Source: Ruminococcus bromii
GTDB lineage: Bacteria > Bacillota > Clostridia > Oscillospirales > Acutalibacteraceae
DNA: 64,000 bases
Assembly (NCBI RefSeq): GCF_002834235.1
Contig: NZ_NNBY01000032.1
Coordinates: 62,001 to 126,000, forward strand
Direction of reading: 5' to 3'
The translations under genes and the position numbers were made by a program. Positions 26,933 through 35,803 of this stretch are shown here, piece by piece. The notes beneath the pieces are model-generated. The model worked only from the letters and a program-made list of their open reading frames with translations. It was not told the origin of the DNA and made no database searches. Every line of letters starts with the position of its first letter. Position 1 is the stretch's first letter.

Positions 26933-28846
26933 TTGTTTTCTACGGATAAATCATCTTTTAATAAAAAGGATGTATCGGATTGCGATTACAAAATTTCACT
27001 TGCCGGTAATCCTAATGTCGGCAAGAGTACAATTTTTAACGAACTGACGGGATTAAGACAGCACACGGGAAACTGGACGGGTAAAACAGTTGAGTTTGCC
27101 AGAGGTTGTTGCAAAATCAAAGACGCAAGATTTTGTATTACGGACTTACCCGGATGCTATTCCCTGCTTTCATTTTCGGGCGAAGAGGTGGTAACAAGGG
27201 AGTGTCTTATACAAAATCAAAATGACTGCGTTGTAATAGTTGTTGACTGCGGAGTTATTGAAAGAAATCTTTCATTTGCATTGCAGGTGTTATCTGTTAC
27301 AAAGAATGCTGTTCTTTGTCTTAATCTTTGTGATGAGGCTGAAAAAAACGGTATAAAAATCGACTGCGACGAGTTATCACTAAACCTCGGAACACCTGTT
27401 GTGAAAACCTGTGCAACAGGCAAAAAAGGTTTGGATGAGTTAAAAAAAGCGATCTATAATGTATGCAGCGGAAAGACAAAATGTTTTAGGGTAGAAAGAA
27501 ATTTTGAAGGTGTTGATATACTATCCGAAAAAAACTACAAACAGAATATTGAAAAGATTTCGCAAATTGGTAACAAAATTTCAAGTGACTGCGTAAAATA
27601 TGAAAAATCAGAGTTAAATGCTTGTACAAGAAAGCTTGATAAAATACTTACAAGCAAAACCACGGGAATACCGATTATGCTTGCAATGCTTGGTATATTG
27701 TTCTGGATAACAGTTGTCGGTGCAAATTATCCGAGCGAATGGTTAAGCAATTTGTTTGGCTTTATAAAAGAAAAACTGTATATTCTTTTTGATTTTTTAC
27801 ACGCTCCCGATGTTGTAACGGGACTTTTGATTGACGGAGTTTATACAACTCTGTCATGGGTGGTATCTGTAATGCTGCCGCCTATGGCTATATTCTTTCC
27901 GTTATTTTCGCTTGTTGAGGATTCGGGATATCTGCCGAGAATTGCATTTAATCTTGATAGATATTTTTCAAAGTGCGGTGCACACGGAAAGCAAAGTCTT
28001 GCTATGGCAATGGGTCTTGGCTGTAATGCCTGCGGAGTTACGGGTTGCAGAATTATTGAGTCGCCAAAGGAACGGCTGATTGCAATTCTTACAAATAATT
28101 TTATGCCGTGTAACGGACGGTTTCCCACAATAATTGCATTACTGCTCATGTTCTTTGCAGGTACGGCATTTACGCTGAGCAGTTCGCTTGAGGTAGCGGC
28201 ATTGTTGATTGGAATAATAGTTTTCTGTATTTTTATAACACTTGTTATATCTAAGGTACTTTCAGTCACAATATTGAAAGGCGAACAGTCCGGATTTGTG
28301 CTTGAGCTTCCGCCGTACAGAAAGCCGCAGATTTTAAAAACTATTGTCCGTTCGCTGTTGGACAGAACTTTATTTGTTTTAGGAAGGGCTGTTGCGGTTG
28401 CCGCTCCGGCAGGTGCGATAATCTGGATTCTTGCAAATGTGCATATAAGCGATATTTCACTTTTAAAATATTGTACTGATTTTTTAGATCCGTTCGGCAG
28501 ATTTATCGGGGTTGACGGCGTTATAATAATGGCATTTATACTTGGATTTCCTGCGAATGAAACCGTTATTCCGATTATAATTATGTCATATATGGCAAGT
28601 GGTACTCTTGTGGATTATTCAAGCTACGATCAGCTGTTTCAACTTCTCAGTATGAACGGCTGGACGATTACAACGGCTGTATGTACGATTATTCTTTGCA
28701 TTCTTCATTATCCGTGTTCAACAACCTGTCTGACAATAAAAAAAGAAACAGGCAGCCTTAAATGGACGCTTGTTTCTATGGCTTTGCCTACTGCAATGGG
28801 AATTGTGCTTTGTATGATTACAGCAGGTGTTATGAGATTATTTTAA
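26933..28846 (+). CDS. feoB: Ferrous iron transporter FeoB
   Basis: A 637-residue G-protein-coupled membrane transporter for Fe2+. The N-terminal G domain has GNPNVGKST (G1), the FeoB-specific RQHTGNWTGKTVE and DLPGCYSL (G3). Nucleoside recognition-type gates follow, with GCNACGVTGCRI in the membrane part and about 9-10 membrane segments to the C terminus. The start is TTG with AAAGGAGG 8-9 nt upstream. The stop lies inside the end of the convergent MBL gene (9-nt overlap). It is somewhat shorter than the E. coli protein, as is normal in clostridia. Confidence 0.95.
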   Translation: MFSTDKSSFNKKDVSDCDYKISLAGNPNVGKSTIFNELTGLRQHTGNWTGKTVEFARGCCKIKDARFCITDLPGCYSLLSFSGEEVVTRECLIQNQNDCVVIVVDCGVIERNLSFALQVLSVTKNAVLCLNLCDEAEKNGIKIDCDELSLNLGTPVVKTCATGKKGLDELKKAIYNVCSGKTKCFRVERNFEGVDILSEKNYKQNIEKISQIGNKISSDCVKYEKSELNACTRKLDKILTSKTTGIPIMLAMLGILFWITVVGANYPSEWLSNLFGFIKEKLYILFDFLHAPDVVTGLLIDGVYTTLSWVVSVMLPPMAIFFPLFSLVEDSGYLPRIAFNLDRYFSKCGAHGKQSLAMAMGLGCNACGVTGCRIIESPKERLIAILTNNFMPCNGRFPTIIALLLMFFAGTAFTLSSSLEVAALLIGIIVFCIFITLVISKVLSVTILKGEQSGFVLELPPYRKPQILKTIVRSLLDRTLFVLGRAVAVAAPAGAIIWILANVHISDISLLKYCTDFLDPFGRFIGVDGVIIMAFILGFPANETVIPIIIMSYMASGTLVDYSSYDQLFQLLSMNGWTITTAVCTIILCILHYPCSTTCLTIKKETGSLKWTLVSMALPTAMGIVLCMITAGVMRLF

Positions 28847-29647
28847 GTCAATAACTTCAAAATCATCGGGAACAAATATATTTCCGTTAAAAACTGTTCT
28901 CGCCTCTGAAGTATATGTTCTTTTGCGTGTTTGAAGTGTTTCGTCCTCGGTGTGATACAGGATAAGATTTTTTGCAAAAAGACTCTCTGCAAGTTTTCCT
29001 GCATCAAGTGCTGTACTGTGGAATTTTTCGTAAGGCTTAAAAATATCTTTTTGACTGTAAAGACAAAAAGCTTCACACATAAGATAATCACAGTTTTGAA
29101 CAAAATTTCTGCATTTTTCATTGAACGGTTCATCACCGAGACAGGTGAGAACTTTTCCTGACGGAAAAACAGCCTTGAATCCGAATTGCTTTGTTTTGTC
29201 TGAAAATATATCAAAGAAAGTGAGTCGGATACTGCCGGCATTTTGCTTTTCACCGTCTTTTACTTCATTGATGAAAATTTTTGTATTGATATTTTTGAGA
29301 AATTTCGGTGCAAGTGTGTGGTTGCAAATTGCCGTGATTGAATCAACACATTCATCGTGACAGTAAATATTAAAATTACCGTCATATTTGCCTGAATTCA
29401 TAAGAGCGCTTATTTGCCTTATTACCCACACGGCACCTAAAATATGGTCGGTGTGAGAATGAGTAATAAACATTGTCTTTATGCTGTTCCAAGCTATTCC
29501 GGATTTCTTAATTGCGGATAAAATCCCGTTTCCGCCGCCTGCATCAACAAGAAGACAGTCGTTTTCGGATTTCAGAAGAAAACAGGTATTATAACAGTCG
29601 GTAACCATCGCACTTCCTGTGCCGAGCATAATAATTTTTTCGTTCAT
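28838..29647 (-). CDS. MBL-fold metallo-hydrolase (RNase Z-like)
   Basis: A 269-residue metallo-beta-lactamase-fold protein. The metal motif is THSHTDHILGA near residue 62, with D in CLGDEPF and later histidines in KFHSTALDAG and LYHTEDE. The opening MLGTGSA is typical of the RNase Z/arylsulfatase-like branch. Start chosen at the ATG preceded by GAGGTG; the longer frame runs into the scfB terminator. Substrate unknown. It may have been transcribed by read-through from the scf operon, but a strong terminator lies between. Confidence 0.85.
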   Translation of the reverse strand: MNEKIIMLGTGSAMVTDCYNTCFLLKSENDCLLVDAGGGNGILSAIKKSGIAWNSIKTMFITHSHTDHILGAVWVIRQISALMNSGKYDGNFNIYCHDECVDSITAICNHTLAPKFLKNINTKIFINEVKDGEKQNAGSIRLTFFDIFSDKTKQFGFKAVFPSGKVLTCLGDEPFNEKCRNFVQNCDYLMCEAFCLYSQKDIFKPYEKFHSTALDAGKLAESLFAKNLILYHTEDETLQTRKRTYTSEARTVFNGNIFVPDDFEVIDLK

Positions 29648-29656
29648 ACAGCACCT

Positions 29657-29694
29657 CGAAAAACAGGCAGATACAAGAAAAATGTATCTGCCTG
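29657..29694 (-). terminator. Terminator of the scfA-scfB operon
   Basis: CAGGCAGATACA and TGTATCTGCCTG form a 12-bp stem with a 7-base loop, followed on the minus strand by TTTTTCG. Confidence 0.85.
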
Positions 29695-29711
29695 AAAATT
29701 TTATCGTAACT

Positions 29712-31085
29712 TTATTCTTCCGCTTCTGCAACCTTCATCATAATGGCACATTCCATTCTTTTTCTGAAAAGCTCACAGCCGTATTCGTAAATACCTGTGA
29801 TTGAGCCTGTTGCATGATAAGCGTTTGCGGCACAACCGCCACTGCAATAAAGTCTTGCCCAGCAGTCTTTGCAGTCGGGACGGGCGTATGCGTTACAAAG
29901 CTTAAATTCGTCTTGAATTTTCGTGTTTGAAACACCGTTAAAGATATCGCCGAGCTTGTACTTTTCATCGCCTACAAACTGATGACAGGGATAGAGGTCG
30001 CCCCAAGGTGTTACAGCCATATATTCTGTACCTGAACCGCAACCCGAGATTCTCTTATAAATGCACGGACCGCCTGTAAGGTCAATCATGTAGTGATAGA
30101 AGGTGAGCGGTCTGCCCTCTTTTTCACGCTTGAGCATTTCCTTTGCAAGAATTTCGTACTGTTCAAAAAGGATAGGCAAATCGTCATATGTAAGTGCATA
30201 TGGGTCATCGGGAGCACATACAACCGGCTCCATTGAAAGCTCTGTAAATCCCAAATCCGCCATATGGAAAATATCGTTTGTGAAGTCTGTGTTATTATGT
30301 GTATAAGTGCCTCTTACATAGTAACCCTTGTTGCCTCTTTTTTTGACAAATTCCTGAAATTTCGGAACGATAATGTCATAGCTGCCCTTTCCGTTTACAG
30401 TTTTGCGAAGATGGTCATGCACTTCTTTTCTGCCGTCAAGGCTGAGAACTACATTATGACATTCTTTGTTTGCAAATTCAATTACATCGTCATCAACAAG
30501 CATACCGTTTGTTGTAAGTGTAAAACGGAAGTTTTTGTTGTGTTCCTTTTCAATGCTTCTTGCATAGGCAACAATCTGTTTTACAACATCAAAGTTCATA
30601 AGAGGTTCTCCGCCGAAGAAGTCAACCTCAAGGTTTACTCTGCTGCCTGAATTTTCAATGAGAAAGTCAATTGCTCTCTTGCCCACTTCAAAGCTCATCA
30701 GCGCTCTCTCGCCGTGGTATTTGCCCTGACTTGCAAAGCAGTATTCGCAGTTAAGGTTACAGGTGTGAGCAATGTGCAGACAAAGTGCTTTGATTACTGT
30801 GTTTCTCTTTTTAAAGTCAAATGCAAGGTTTTCGTACTTGTCGTCTGTAAAGAGCTTTCCCTGCTCCTCAAGCTCTTTTACATCATCAATGCAGTCGGAG
30901 ATTTCTTCTTTTGTAATCTCAGGATTGTCTGCATATTTTGAAAGCATTTCGTCGATTATCTGTTCTTTTGTTGCGTTTTTGTACATTGCAATAACATCAT
31001 AAGCAAGGTCATCGACTGCGTGTACACTGCCGCTGTAAACATCAAGAACTATGTTGTATCCGTTAAGTTTATACTGATGAATCAT
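29712..31085 (-). CDS. scfB: SCIFF peptide radical SAM maturase
   Basis: A 457-residue radical SAM/SPASM enzyme that installs thioether links in the SCIFF peptide. The 4Fe-4S motif for SAM is CNLNCEYC near residue 97. The SPASM domain follows with auxiliary-cluster cysteines in CKDCWARLYCSGGC and YEYGC. GGEPLMNF is the SAM-contacting GGEP. The N-terminal 90 residues form the peptide-binding domain. The ATG with GGAG 6 nt upstream is chosen; the open frame continues 23 codons into a hairpin. Its precursor gene lies 80 nt upstream. Confidence 0.95.
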   Translation of the reverse strand: MIHQYKLNGYNIVLDVYSGSVHAVDDLAYDVIAMYKNATKEQIIDEMLSKYADNPEITKEEISDCIDDVKELEEQGKLFTDDKYENLAFDFKKRNTVIKALCLHIAHTCNLNCEYCFASQGKYHGERALMSFEVGKRAIDFLIENSGSRVNLEVDFFGGEPLMNFDVVKQIVAYARSIEKEHNKNFRFTLTTNGMLVDDDVIEFANKECHNVVLSLDGRKEVHDHLRKTVNGKGSYDIIVPKFQEFVKKRGNKGYYVRGTYTHNNTDFTNDIFHMADLGFTELSMEPVVCAPDDPYALTYDDLPILFEQYEILAKEMLKREKEGRPLTFYHYMIDLTGGPCIYKRISGCGSGTEYMAVTPWGDLYPCHQFVGDEKYKLGDIFNGVSNTKIQDEFKLCNAYARPDCKDCWARLYCSGGCAANAYHATGSITGIYEYGCELFRKRMECAIMMKVAEAEE

Positions 31086-31110
31086 AATATCTCCGTTAGA
31101 CAAAAGGAAA

Positions 31111-31135
31111 GCCGTTAACCCTTTGGGAAAACGGC
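31111..31135 (-). terminator. Hairpin between scfA and scfB, likely attenuator or processing site
   Basis: GCCGTT-AA-CCC / GGG-AA-AACGGC fold around a TTT loop. On the minus strand it is followed by TTTCCTTTTG, so it could stop part of the transcription after scfA and give more peptide than enzyme. Confidence 0.6.
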
Positions 31136-31166
31136 GATAATCCTTAATAATCAAATTAAAATAGAA

Positions 31167-31319
31167 TTATTTCTCGCTCATGCACTTTTCGCACTGCTGG
31201 TTAGCAACGCCGCAAGATGTCTTACACGCTGACTGACATGAAGTCTGGCACTCGCCGCAACCGCCTGTCTTAACGCTCTTCTTGAGGTCACGAGTTTCGA
31301 TAGTTTTAATTCTCTTCAT
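31167..31319 (-). CDS. scfA: SCIFF ranthipeptide precursor (six cysteines in forty-five residues)
   Basis: A 50-residue peptide found by reading the gap upstream of scfB. It begins MKRIKTIETRDLKKSVKTGG, the conserved leader. The core has cysteines spaced C-x2-C-x3-C-x3-C-x3-C-x6-C-x2-C, near residues 21-46: seven in all, six of them in the classic SCIFF pattern. It is a ribosomal peptide modified by ScfB to carry sulfur-to-non-alpha-carbon thioethers. The family is nearly universal in clostridia and has been linked to cell-cell signalling. AAGGAG lies 11 nt before the ATG. Confidence 0.95.
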   Translation of the reverse strand: MKRIKTIETRDLKKSVKTGGCGECQTSCQSACKTSCGVANQQCEKCMSEK

Positions 31320-31355
31320 AATAAATCAAACTCCTTGTTAGATTTTGTTAGTTTA

Positions 31356-31384
31356 ATATTATCACACAGCCATTGATTTGTCAA
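31356..31384 (-). promoter_or_regulatory. Promoter for scfA-scfB
   Basis: Minus strand: TTGACA (31384-31379), a 17-nt spacer and TAATAT (31361-31356). The -35 overlaps the stop codon of the upstream decarboxylase-family gene. Confidence 0.8.
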
Positions 31385-32784
31385 TCTTTTTTAACTACGC
31401 TTATGTTGTCCGTCATACCGCCTTTTGTTGACATAATCTCAACCTTGCAGGCTGAAAGATATTCAATGTAATTTATAAGTTCCTTGCTTATAATTTCACC
31501 GGGTACGATGAGGGAAATTCCGGGTGGATATGCCCAGATATACTCGGCAGAAGTTCTGAATTCCGAATTTTGAAACGGAATAGTTTCTTTGTTGAATTTG
31601 TACAACTCGCAGGCGTTGAAATTTTTGCCTGTGTAGAGATTTTTTAACGGAACACGCTCGGTGTCGGCTCCTTTTGAAAGTTCGATGTCAATTGAAATCA
31701 GAGCGTCTGAAAGCATATCAAAAGCTTTTTCAGTGTCACAAACAGATGTCATGGCAATTACATAGTCCGAATATGCCATTTCGGTTTCAATCTGATAATT
31801 ATTTCGCAGTATTTCGGCAAGCTTTGTTCCCGAAATATTTGCGTTCGCTGTTGAAATTACAATTTTGCCGATATCATAATCAAAATCAGTATCGCTTTTA
31901 TCATAAATTTTCAGATATTTTAGATTTTTAAGTTTTTCTCTGACCGTTTTAAGATTGCAACAATATTCCTTGAATTTATCTTTGCTGTTTTCGCAGAAAT
32001 CAAGGCATTTTTCGATTGAACTCATTAAAATATAAGACGGACTGCTTGTTTCAAATACAGCTAAATTTTCGGCAAGAATTTCAGAAAGCTCGCTGTCATT
32101 TGTTATGAGCAATGCAGTTTGAGTTAATGACGGCAAAGTTTTGTGCAGACTCAATACTGCGGCGTCTGCACCGCAGTTAAGTGCTTCATCGGGGAAATTG
32201 TCCGAAAACGGAAAATGCGCTCCGTGAGCTTCGTCAACAAGTAATTTTGCTCCGTGTTTGTGACAGATTTCGGAAATTAACTTTATATCCGAAACAACTC
32301 CTTCATATGTAGGCGAAGTTATGATTACAAGTCTGATTTCATCATTGTGTTTTGTAAGTTTATCTTCTATATCGCAAGGTGAAACCGATGTAAGAATATT
32401 GTATCTGCTGTCTGTATCGGGAAAAATGTAATCGACATTGAGATTAAACAGTCCTGCTGCATTATATACAGATTTGTGGCAGTTACGAGCCATTAAGATC
32501 TTGTCGCCTTGATTTGTCATTGAGCGGATTGCTGAAAGTATTCCGCCTGTTGAACCGTTAATCAGAATGAAAGCATTTTTTGCATTGTAAAGCTTTGCAG
32601 CCTTTTTCTGAATTTCGTCAATAACTCCGTTTGGCGAATGGAGATTGTCAAAATCATGAATTTCGGTTATGTCGATATTATACGGTATTATACCCTCTTC
32701 TGTAATGTCCGTTCTTTTGTGTCCGGGCATATGAAAAGGATATATGCCGCTTTTTGAATAATTTTTAAGCTTGTCGTACAGCAT
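31381..32784 (-). CDS. Orn/Lys/Arg decarboxylase-family PLP protein
   Basis: A 467-residue fold-I PLP protein of the group III basic amino acid decarboxylase family. PFHMPGHKR opens the family signature, INGSTGG is the phosphate site, VDEAHGAHF has the PLP aspartate and histidine, and LSLHKTLPSLTQ the PLP lysine near residue 215. It resembles the short YaaO/SpeA-type forms that lack the N-terminal wing. The substrate (arginine, lysine or ornithine) cannot be told. GGAGG precedes the ATG and prfC lies 23 nt upstream on the same strand. Confidence 0.88.
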   Translation of the reverse strand: MLYDKLKNYSKSGIYPFHMPGHKRTDITEEGIIPYNIDITEIHDFDNLHSPNGVIDEIQKKAAKLYNAKNAFILINGSTGGILSAIRSMTNQGDKILMARNCHKSVYNAAGLFNLNVDYIFPDTDSRYNILTSVSPCDIEDKLTKHNDEIRLVIITSPTYEGVVSDIKLISEICHKHGAKLLVDEAHGAHFPFSDNFPDEALNCGADAAVLSLHKTLPSLTQTALLITNDSELSEILAENLAVFETSSPSYILMSSIEKCLDFCENSKDKFKEYCCNLKTVREKLKNLKYLKIYDKSDTDFDYDIGKIVISTANANISGTKLAEILRNNYQIETEMAYSDYVIAMTSVCDTEKAFDMLSDALISIDIELSKGADTERVPLKNLYTGKNFNACELYKFNKETIPFQNSEFRTSAEYIWAYPPGISLIVPGEIISKELINYIEYLSACKVEIMSTKGGMTDNISVVKKD

Positions 32785-32807
32785 ATATCCTCCGATATTT
32801 TAAATAT

Positions 32808-34394
32808 TTAGTTTGTACCGAACTCAGCGAGTTCAAGTCCCTTGTTGTGTTCAAGCGCCCAGTTTATGCTCCAGTAGCTTGTAAAGAGCAAAAGATGATT
32901 GCCTTTAAGATCCTGAATTTTCTTAGTATCGGACGCAAGGTCAAGAGTTTTCGGATCAATGTCATCGTTTACAATCCAACGGATAAATTCATATGGGAGT
33001 GTTTCCATAATGATATCACAGTTGTACTCGTTTTGAAGTCTGTATTTAAGAACATCAAACTGAAGTACGCCTACAACACCAACGATAACTTCCTCCATAC
33101 CTGCGTCAAGCTCCTGGAAAATCTGAATTGCACCTTCCTGTGCAATCTGACTTGTACCCTTGATGAACTGTTTGCGCTTCATTGTGTCTTTCTGACGGAC
33201 AAGTGCAAAGTGTTCGGGAGCAAATGTAGGAATTCCCCTGAACTGTACCTTGTGTCCCGGTGAACAGATTGTGTCACCGATTGAGAAAATGCCCGGATCA
33301 AACACGCCGATGATGTCGCCCGCATATGCCTCGTCAACAATTTCTCTTTCCTGAGCCATAATCTGCTGTGGCTGTGAAAGACGCATTTTTTTGTTGCCCT
33401 GAACATGGAACACTTCCATATTCTTTTCAAACTTGCCGCTGCAGATGCGCATAAATGCAACTCTGTCACGGTGAGCCTTGTTCATGTTTGCCTGAATTTT
33501 GAAAACAAATGCAGAGAAAAAGTCTGACATAGGCTCAACCTTTTCATCAACTGTTTCTCTTGGCAGAGGTGGAGTTGTCAGCTGTAAGAACTGTTCAAGG
33601 AATGGTTCAACACCAAAGTTTGTAAGAGCCGAACCGAAGAATACAGGAGTAAGCTGACCGTTGCGGACTGCTTCAAGGTCAAATTCATCGCCTGCACCGT
33701 CAAGAAGTTCTATTTCATCAAACAAATCCTGCTTATGATAGTAGCCTATTGTATCTTCAAGGGCAGGATCGTCAAGCGTAAGTTCTTTCTTTTCAACTTC
33801 TTTCTGACCGTTATTAGCGGTGAAAGCAAGGATTTTCTTAGAATTTCTGTCATACACACCCTTGAATTCCTTACCTGAACCGATTGGCCAGTTTACGGGA
33901 TAGGTGTGAATTCCGAGAACATTTTCAATGTCTTCAAGAAGGTCAAAAGAATTTTTTGCATCTCTGTCCATCTTGTTGATGAATGTAATGATAGGAATAT
34001 TACGCATTACACAGACCTTGAAAAGTTTGATAGTCTGTTTCTCAACACCCTTTGAACCGTCAATTACCATTACGGCAGAGTCTGCCGCCATAAGTGTACG
34101 GTAGGTATCTTCCGAGAAATCCTCATGTCCCGGTGTGTCAAGAATATTTATGCAATAACCGTTATATTTAAACTGCAAAACCGATGATGTAACAGAAATA
34201 CCACGCTGTTTTTCAATTTCCATCCAGTCGGACACAGCATGCTTTGCGGTTCTTTTGCCTTTTACCGAACCTGCAAGGTTAATTGCTCCGCCGTAGAGCA
34301 AGAGCTTTTCCGTAAGTGTTGTTTTACCCGCATCAGGATGCGAAATAATCGCAAAGGTTCTGCGCTTGCTGATTTCTTCTTTAAATGAACTCAT
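32808..34394 (-). CDS. prfC: Peptide chain release factor 3
   Basis: A 528-residue translational GTPase that recycles RF1/RF2. The G1 motif is SHPDAGKTTL, G2 includes RGISVTSS, G3 DTPGHEDFSEDT and G4 FINKMDR. Domains II and III follow in the usual order and the length equals other RF3 proteins. The ATG matches the RF3 N terminus; the open frame starts 12 codons earlier without support. It is followed by the decarboxylase-family gene. Confidence 0.96.
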   Translation of the reverse strand: MSSFKEEISKRRTFAIISHPDAGKTTLTEKLLLYGGAINLAGSVKGKRTAKHAVSDWMEIEKQRGISVTSSVLQFKYNGYCINILDTPGHEDFSEDTYRTLMAADSAVMVIDGSKGVEKQTIKLFKVCVMRNIPIITFINKMDRDAKNSFDLLEDIENVLGIHTYPVNWPIGSGKEFKGVYDRNSKKILAFTANNGQKEVEKKELTLDDPALEDTIGYYHKQDLFDEIELLDGAGDEFDLEAVRNGQLTPVFFGSALTNFGVEPFLEQFLQLTTPPLPRETVDEKVEPMSDFFSAFVFKIQANMNKAHRDRVAFMRICSGKFEKNMEVFHVQGNKKMRLSQPQQIMAQEREIVDEAYAGDIIGVFDPGIFSIGDTICSPGHKVQFRGIPTFAPEHFALVRQKDTMKRKQFIKGTSQIAQEGAIQIFQELDAGMEEVIVGVVGVLQFDVLKYRLQNEYNCDIIMETLPYEFIRWIVNDDIDPKTLDLASDTKKIQDLKGNHLLLFTSYWSINWALEHNKGLELAEFGTN

Positions 34395-34436
34395 ATCTTT
34401 CTTCCCTTCGGAGGTTATGTATATCCACAATTCTAT

Positions 34437-34466
34437 ATTTTACTATTTTTGGATGGTATATGTCAA
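34437..34466 (-). promoter_or_regulatory. Promoter for prfC
   Basis: Minus strand: TTGACA (34466-34461), an 18-nt spacer and TAAAAT (34442-34437). Confidence 0.65.
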
Positions 34467-34509
34467 TAAAGAATGAAGAAAATGTGAGAAAAATAATTGC
34501 TACAAAAAC

Positions 34510-34538
34510 TTGACAAATTTGTAAATATATTGTAATAT
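34510..34538 (+). promoter_or_regulatory. Promoter for hemW-like gene
   Basis: TTGACA at 34510-34515, a 17-nt spacer and TAATAT at 34533-34538. The predicted leader is about 100 nt. Confidence 0.75.
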
Positions 34539-34595
34539 ATTGGTACAGAAGGACTTAATGTGATTTTTCCTATTTTTTCATATACCTTCCAAATC

Positions 34596-34621
34596 GAGGC
34601 AGAAACTTGTGTTTCTGCCTC
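34596..34621 (+). repeat. Perfect hairpin in the hemW leader
   Basis: GAGGCAGAAAC, loop TTGT, GTTTCTGCCTC. It ends 22 nt before the start codon and is not followed by a T run, so it looks more like an mRNA-stability or translation-control element than a terminator. Confidence 0.6.
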
Positions 34622-34643
34622 AAAGTCATTTATGAGGTTTTTT

Positions 34644-35744
34644 ATGAGTAATTCTATCGGTCTTTATATTCACATACCGTTTTGTAAGCACAAATGTCCG
34701 TATTGCGATTTTTTCAGCGGCAATGCAGATGAAAACGCTTTCGATAATTATGTGATTGAATTAAAAGATAAAATAAAATACTGGTCTGAAAAAGCCAAAA
34801 GAGATGTTGCAACCGTATATTTCGGCGGCGGTACGCCGAGTGTTTTGGGTGCAGACAGACTTTGTGATATTCTTGATTTTATCAAGTTCAATTTTAATAT
34901 TCAAAATAATGCCGAGATTACAGTTGAAGTCAATCCCGACTCCGCCAAAACTATTGATTTTGAAAAAATGTATGCCTGCGGATTTAATCGCATTTCAATG
35001 GGAATGCAGACTGCTGTTGAAGATGAATTAAGGCTGCTTGGGAGAATTCACAGCATTGATGATGCAAAGACTTCTGTTGAAAGGGCTAAAAGTGCGGGAT
35101 TTAATAATATTTCACTTGATTTGATGATGGGAATTCCTAATCAGACAATTGAAAGCCTTGAAAAATCAATCAGTTTCTGTGCCGATTGCGAAGTTACTCA
35201 TATTTCATCATACATTTTGAAAATCGAGGAGAATACTCCGTTTTATAAGGTGCAAAATAAACTTAAGCTTGCCGATGATGATATGCAGGCTGAAATGTAT
35301 CTGAAAGCTGTTGAAATGCTTGATTCTCTCGGATACAAGCAATATGAAATTTCTAATTTTGCAAAACAGGGTTATGAAAGCCGACATAATACCAATTACT
35401 GGAGATGCGGTGAATATATCGGCATAGGTCCGTCTGCACACTCATTTTTTGAGGGCAAAAGGTTCTTTTATTCGAGAAGCATGGACGATTTTAATAACAA
35501 TAAGCTGTCTTTTGAAGGTACGGGCGGAGATGAGGAGGAATTTATTATGCTCTCGCTCAGGCTGAAAAGCGGTCTTAATTATTCTGAATTTGAGGAAAAA
35601 TTCGGATACACTCTCCCCTCTTACATTATCAAAAAAGCTAAAGAGTATGAAAAATACGGCTATACAAATGTTACGAACAAGTCTATCAGCTTTACACCGA
35701 AAGGTTTTCTTGTTTCAAATTCAATAATCAGTGAACTGATATAA
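34644..35744 (+). CDS. hemW: HemW-like radical SAM protein (coproporphyrinogen III oxidase-like)
   Basis: A 366-residue radical SAM protein. IHIPFCKHKCPYCDFF holds the cluster cysteines (C-x3-C-x2-C), YFGGGTPS the SAM contact, then SMGMQT and the C-terminal HemW domain (NTNYWRCGEYIGIGPSAHSF). HemW is a heme chaperone rather than a coproporphyrinogen oxidase in the organisms studied. The ATG with GAGG 6 nt upstream is used; a GTG-initiated longer frame would include the leader hairpin. Confidence 0.92.
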   Translation: MSNSIGLYIHIPFCKHKCPYCDFFSGNADENAFDNYVIELKDKIKYWSEKAKRDVATVYFGGGTPSVLGADRLCDILDFIKFNFNIQNNAEITVEVNPDSAKTIDFEKMYACGFNRISMGMQTAVEDELRLLGRIHSIDDAKTSVERAKSAGFNNISLDLMMGIPNQTIESLEKSISFCADCEVTHISSYILKIEENTPFYKVQNKLKLADDDMQAEMYLKAVEMLDSLGYKQYEISNFAKQGYESRHNTNYWRCGEYIGIGPSAHSFFEGKRFFYSRSMDDFNNNKLSFEGTGGDEEEFIMLSLRLKSGLNYSEFEEKFGYTLPSYIIKKAKEYEKYGYTNVTNKSISFTPKGFLVSNSIISELI

Positions 35745-35747
35745 AAA

Positions 35748-35780
35748 ACGCTCCGAGAATAAATTCGGAGCGTTAATTTT
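35748..35780 (+). terminator. hemW terminator
   Basis: ACGCTCCGA pairs with TCGGAGCGT over a 7-base loop, then TAATTTT. Confidence 0.85.
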
Positions 35781-35803
35781 ATGTTATGAATTTGTATGTC
35801 AGA

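Noticed and set aside
34596..34621. The hemW leader hairpin and the scfB terminator as copies of one repeat
   Set aside because: They share only AGGCAGA and its complement; loops and flanks differ, so common origin is not supported.
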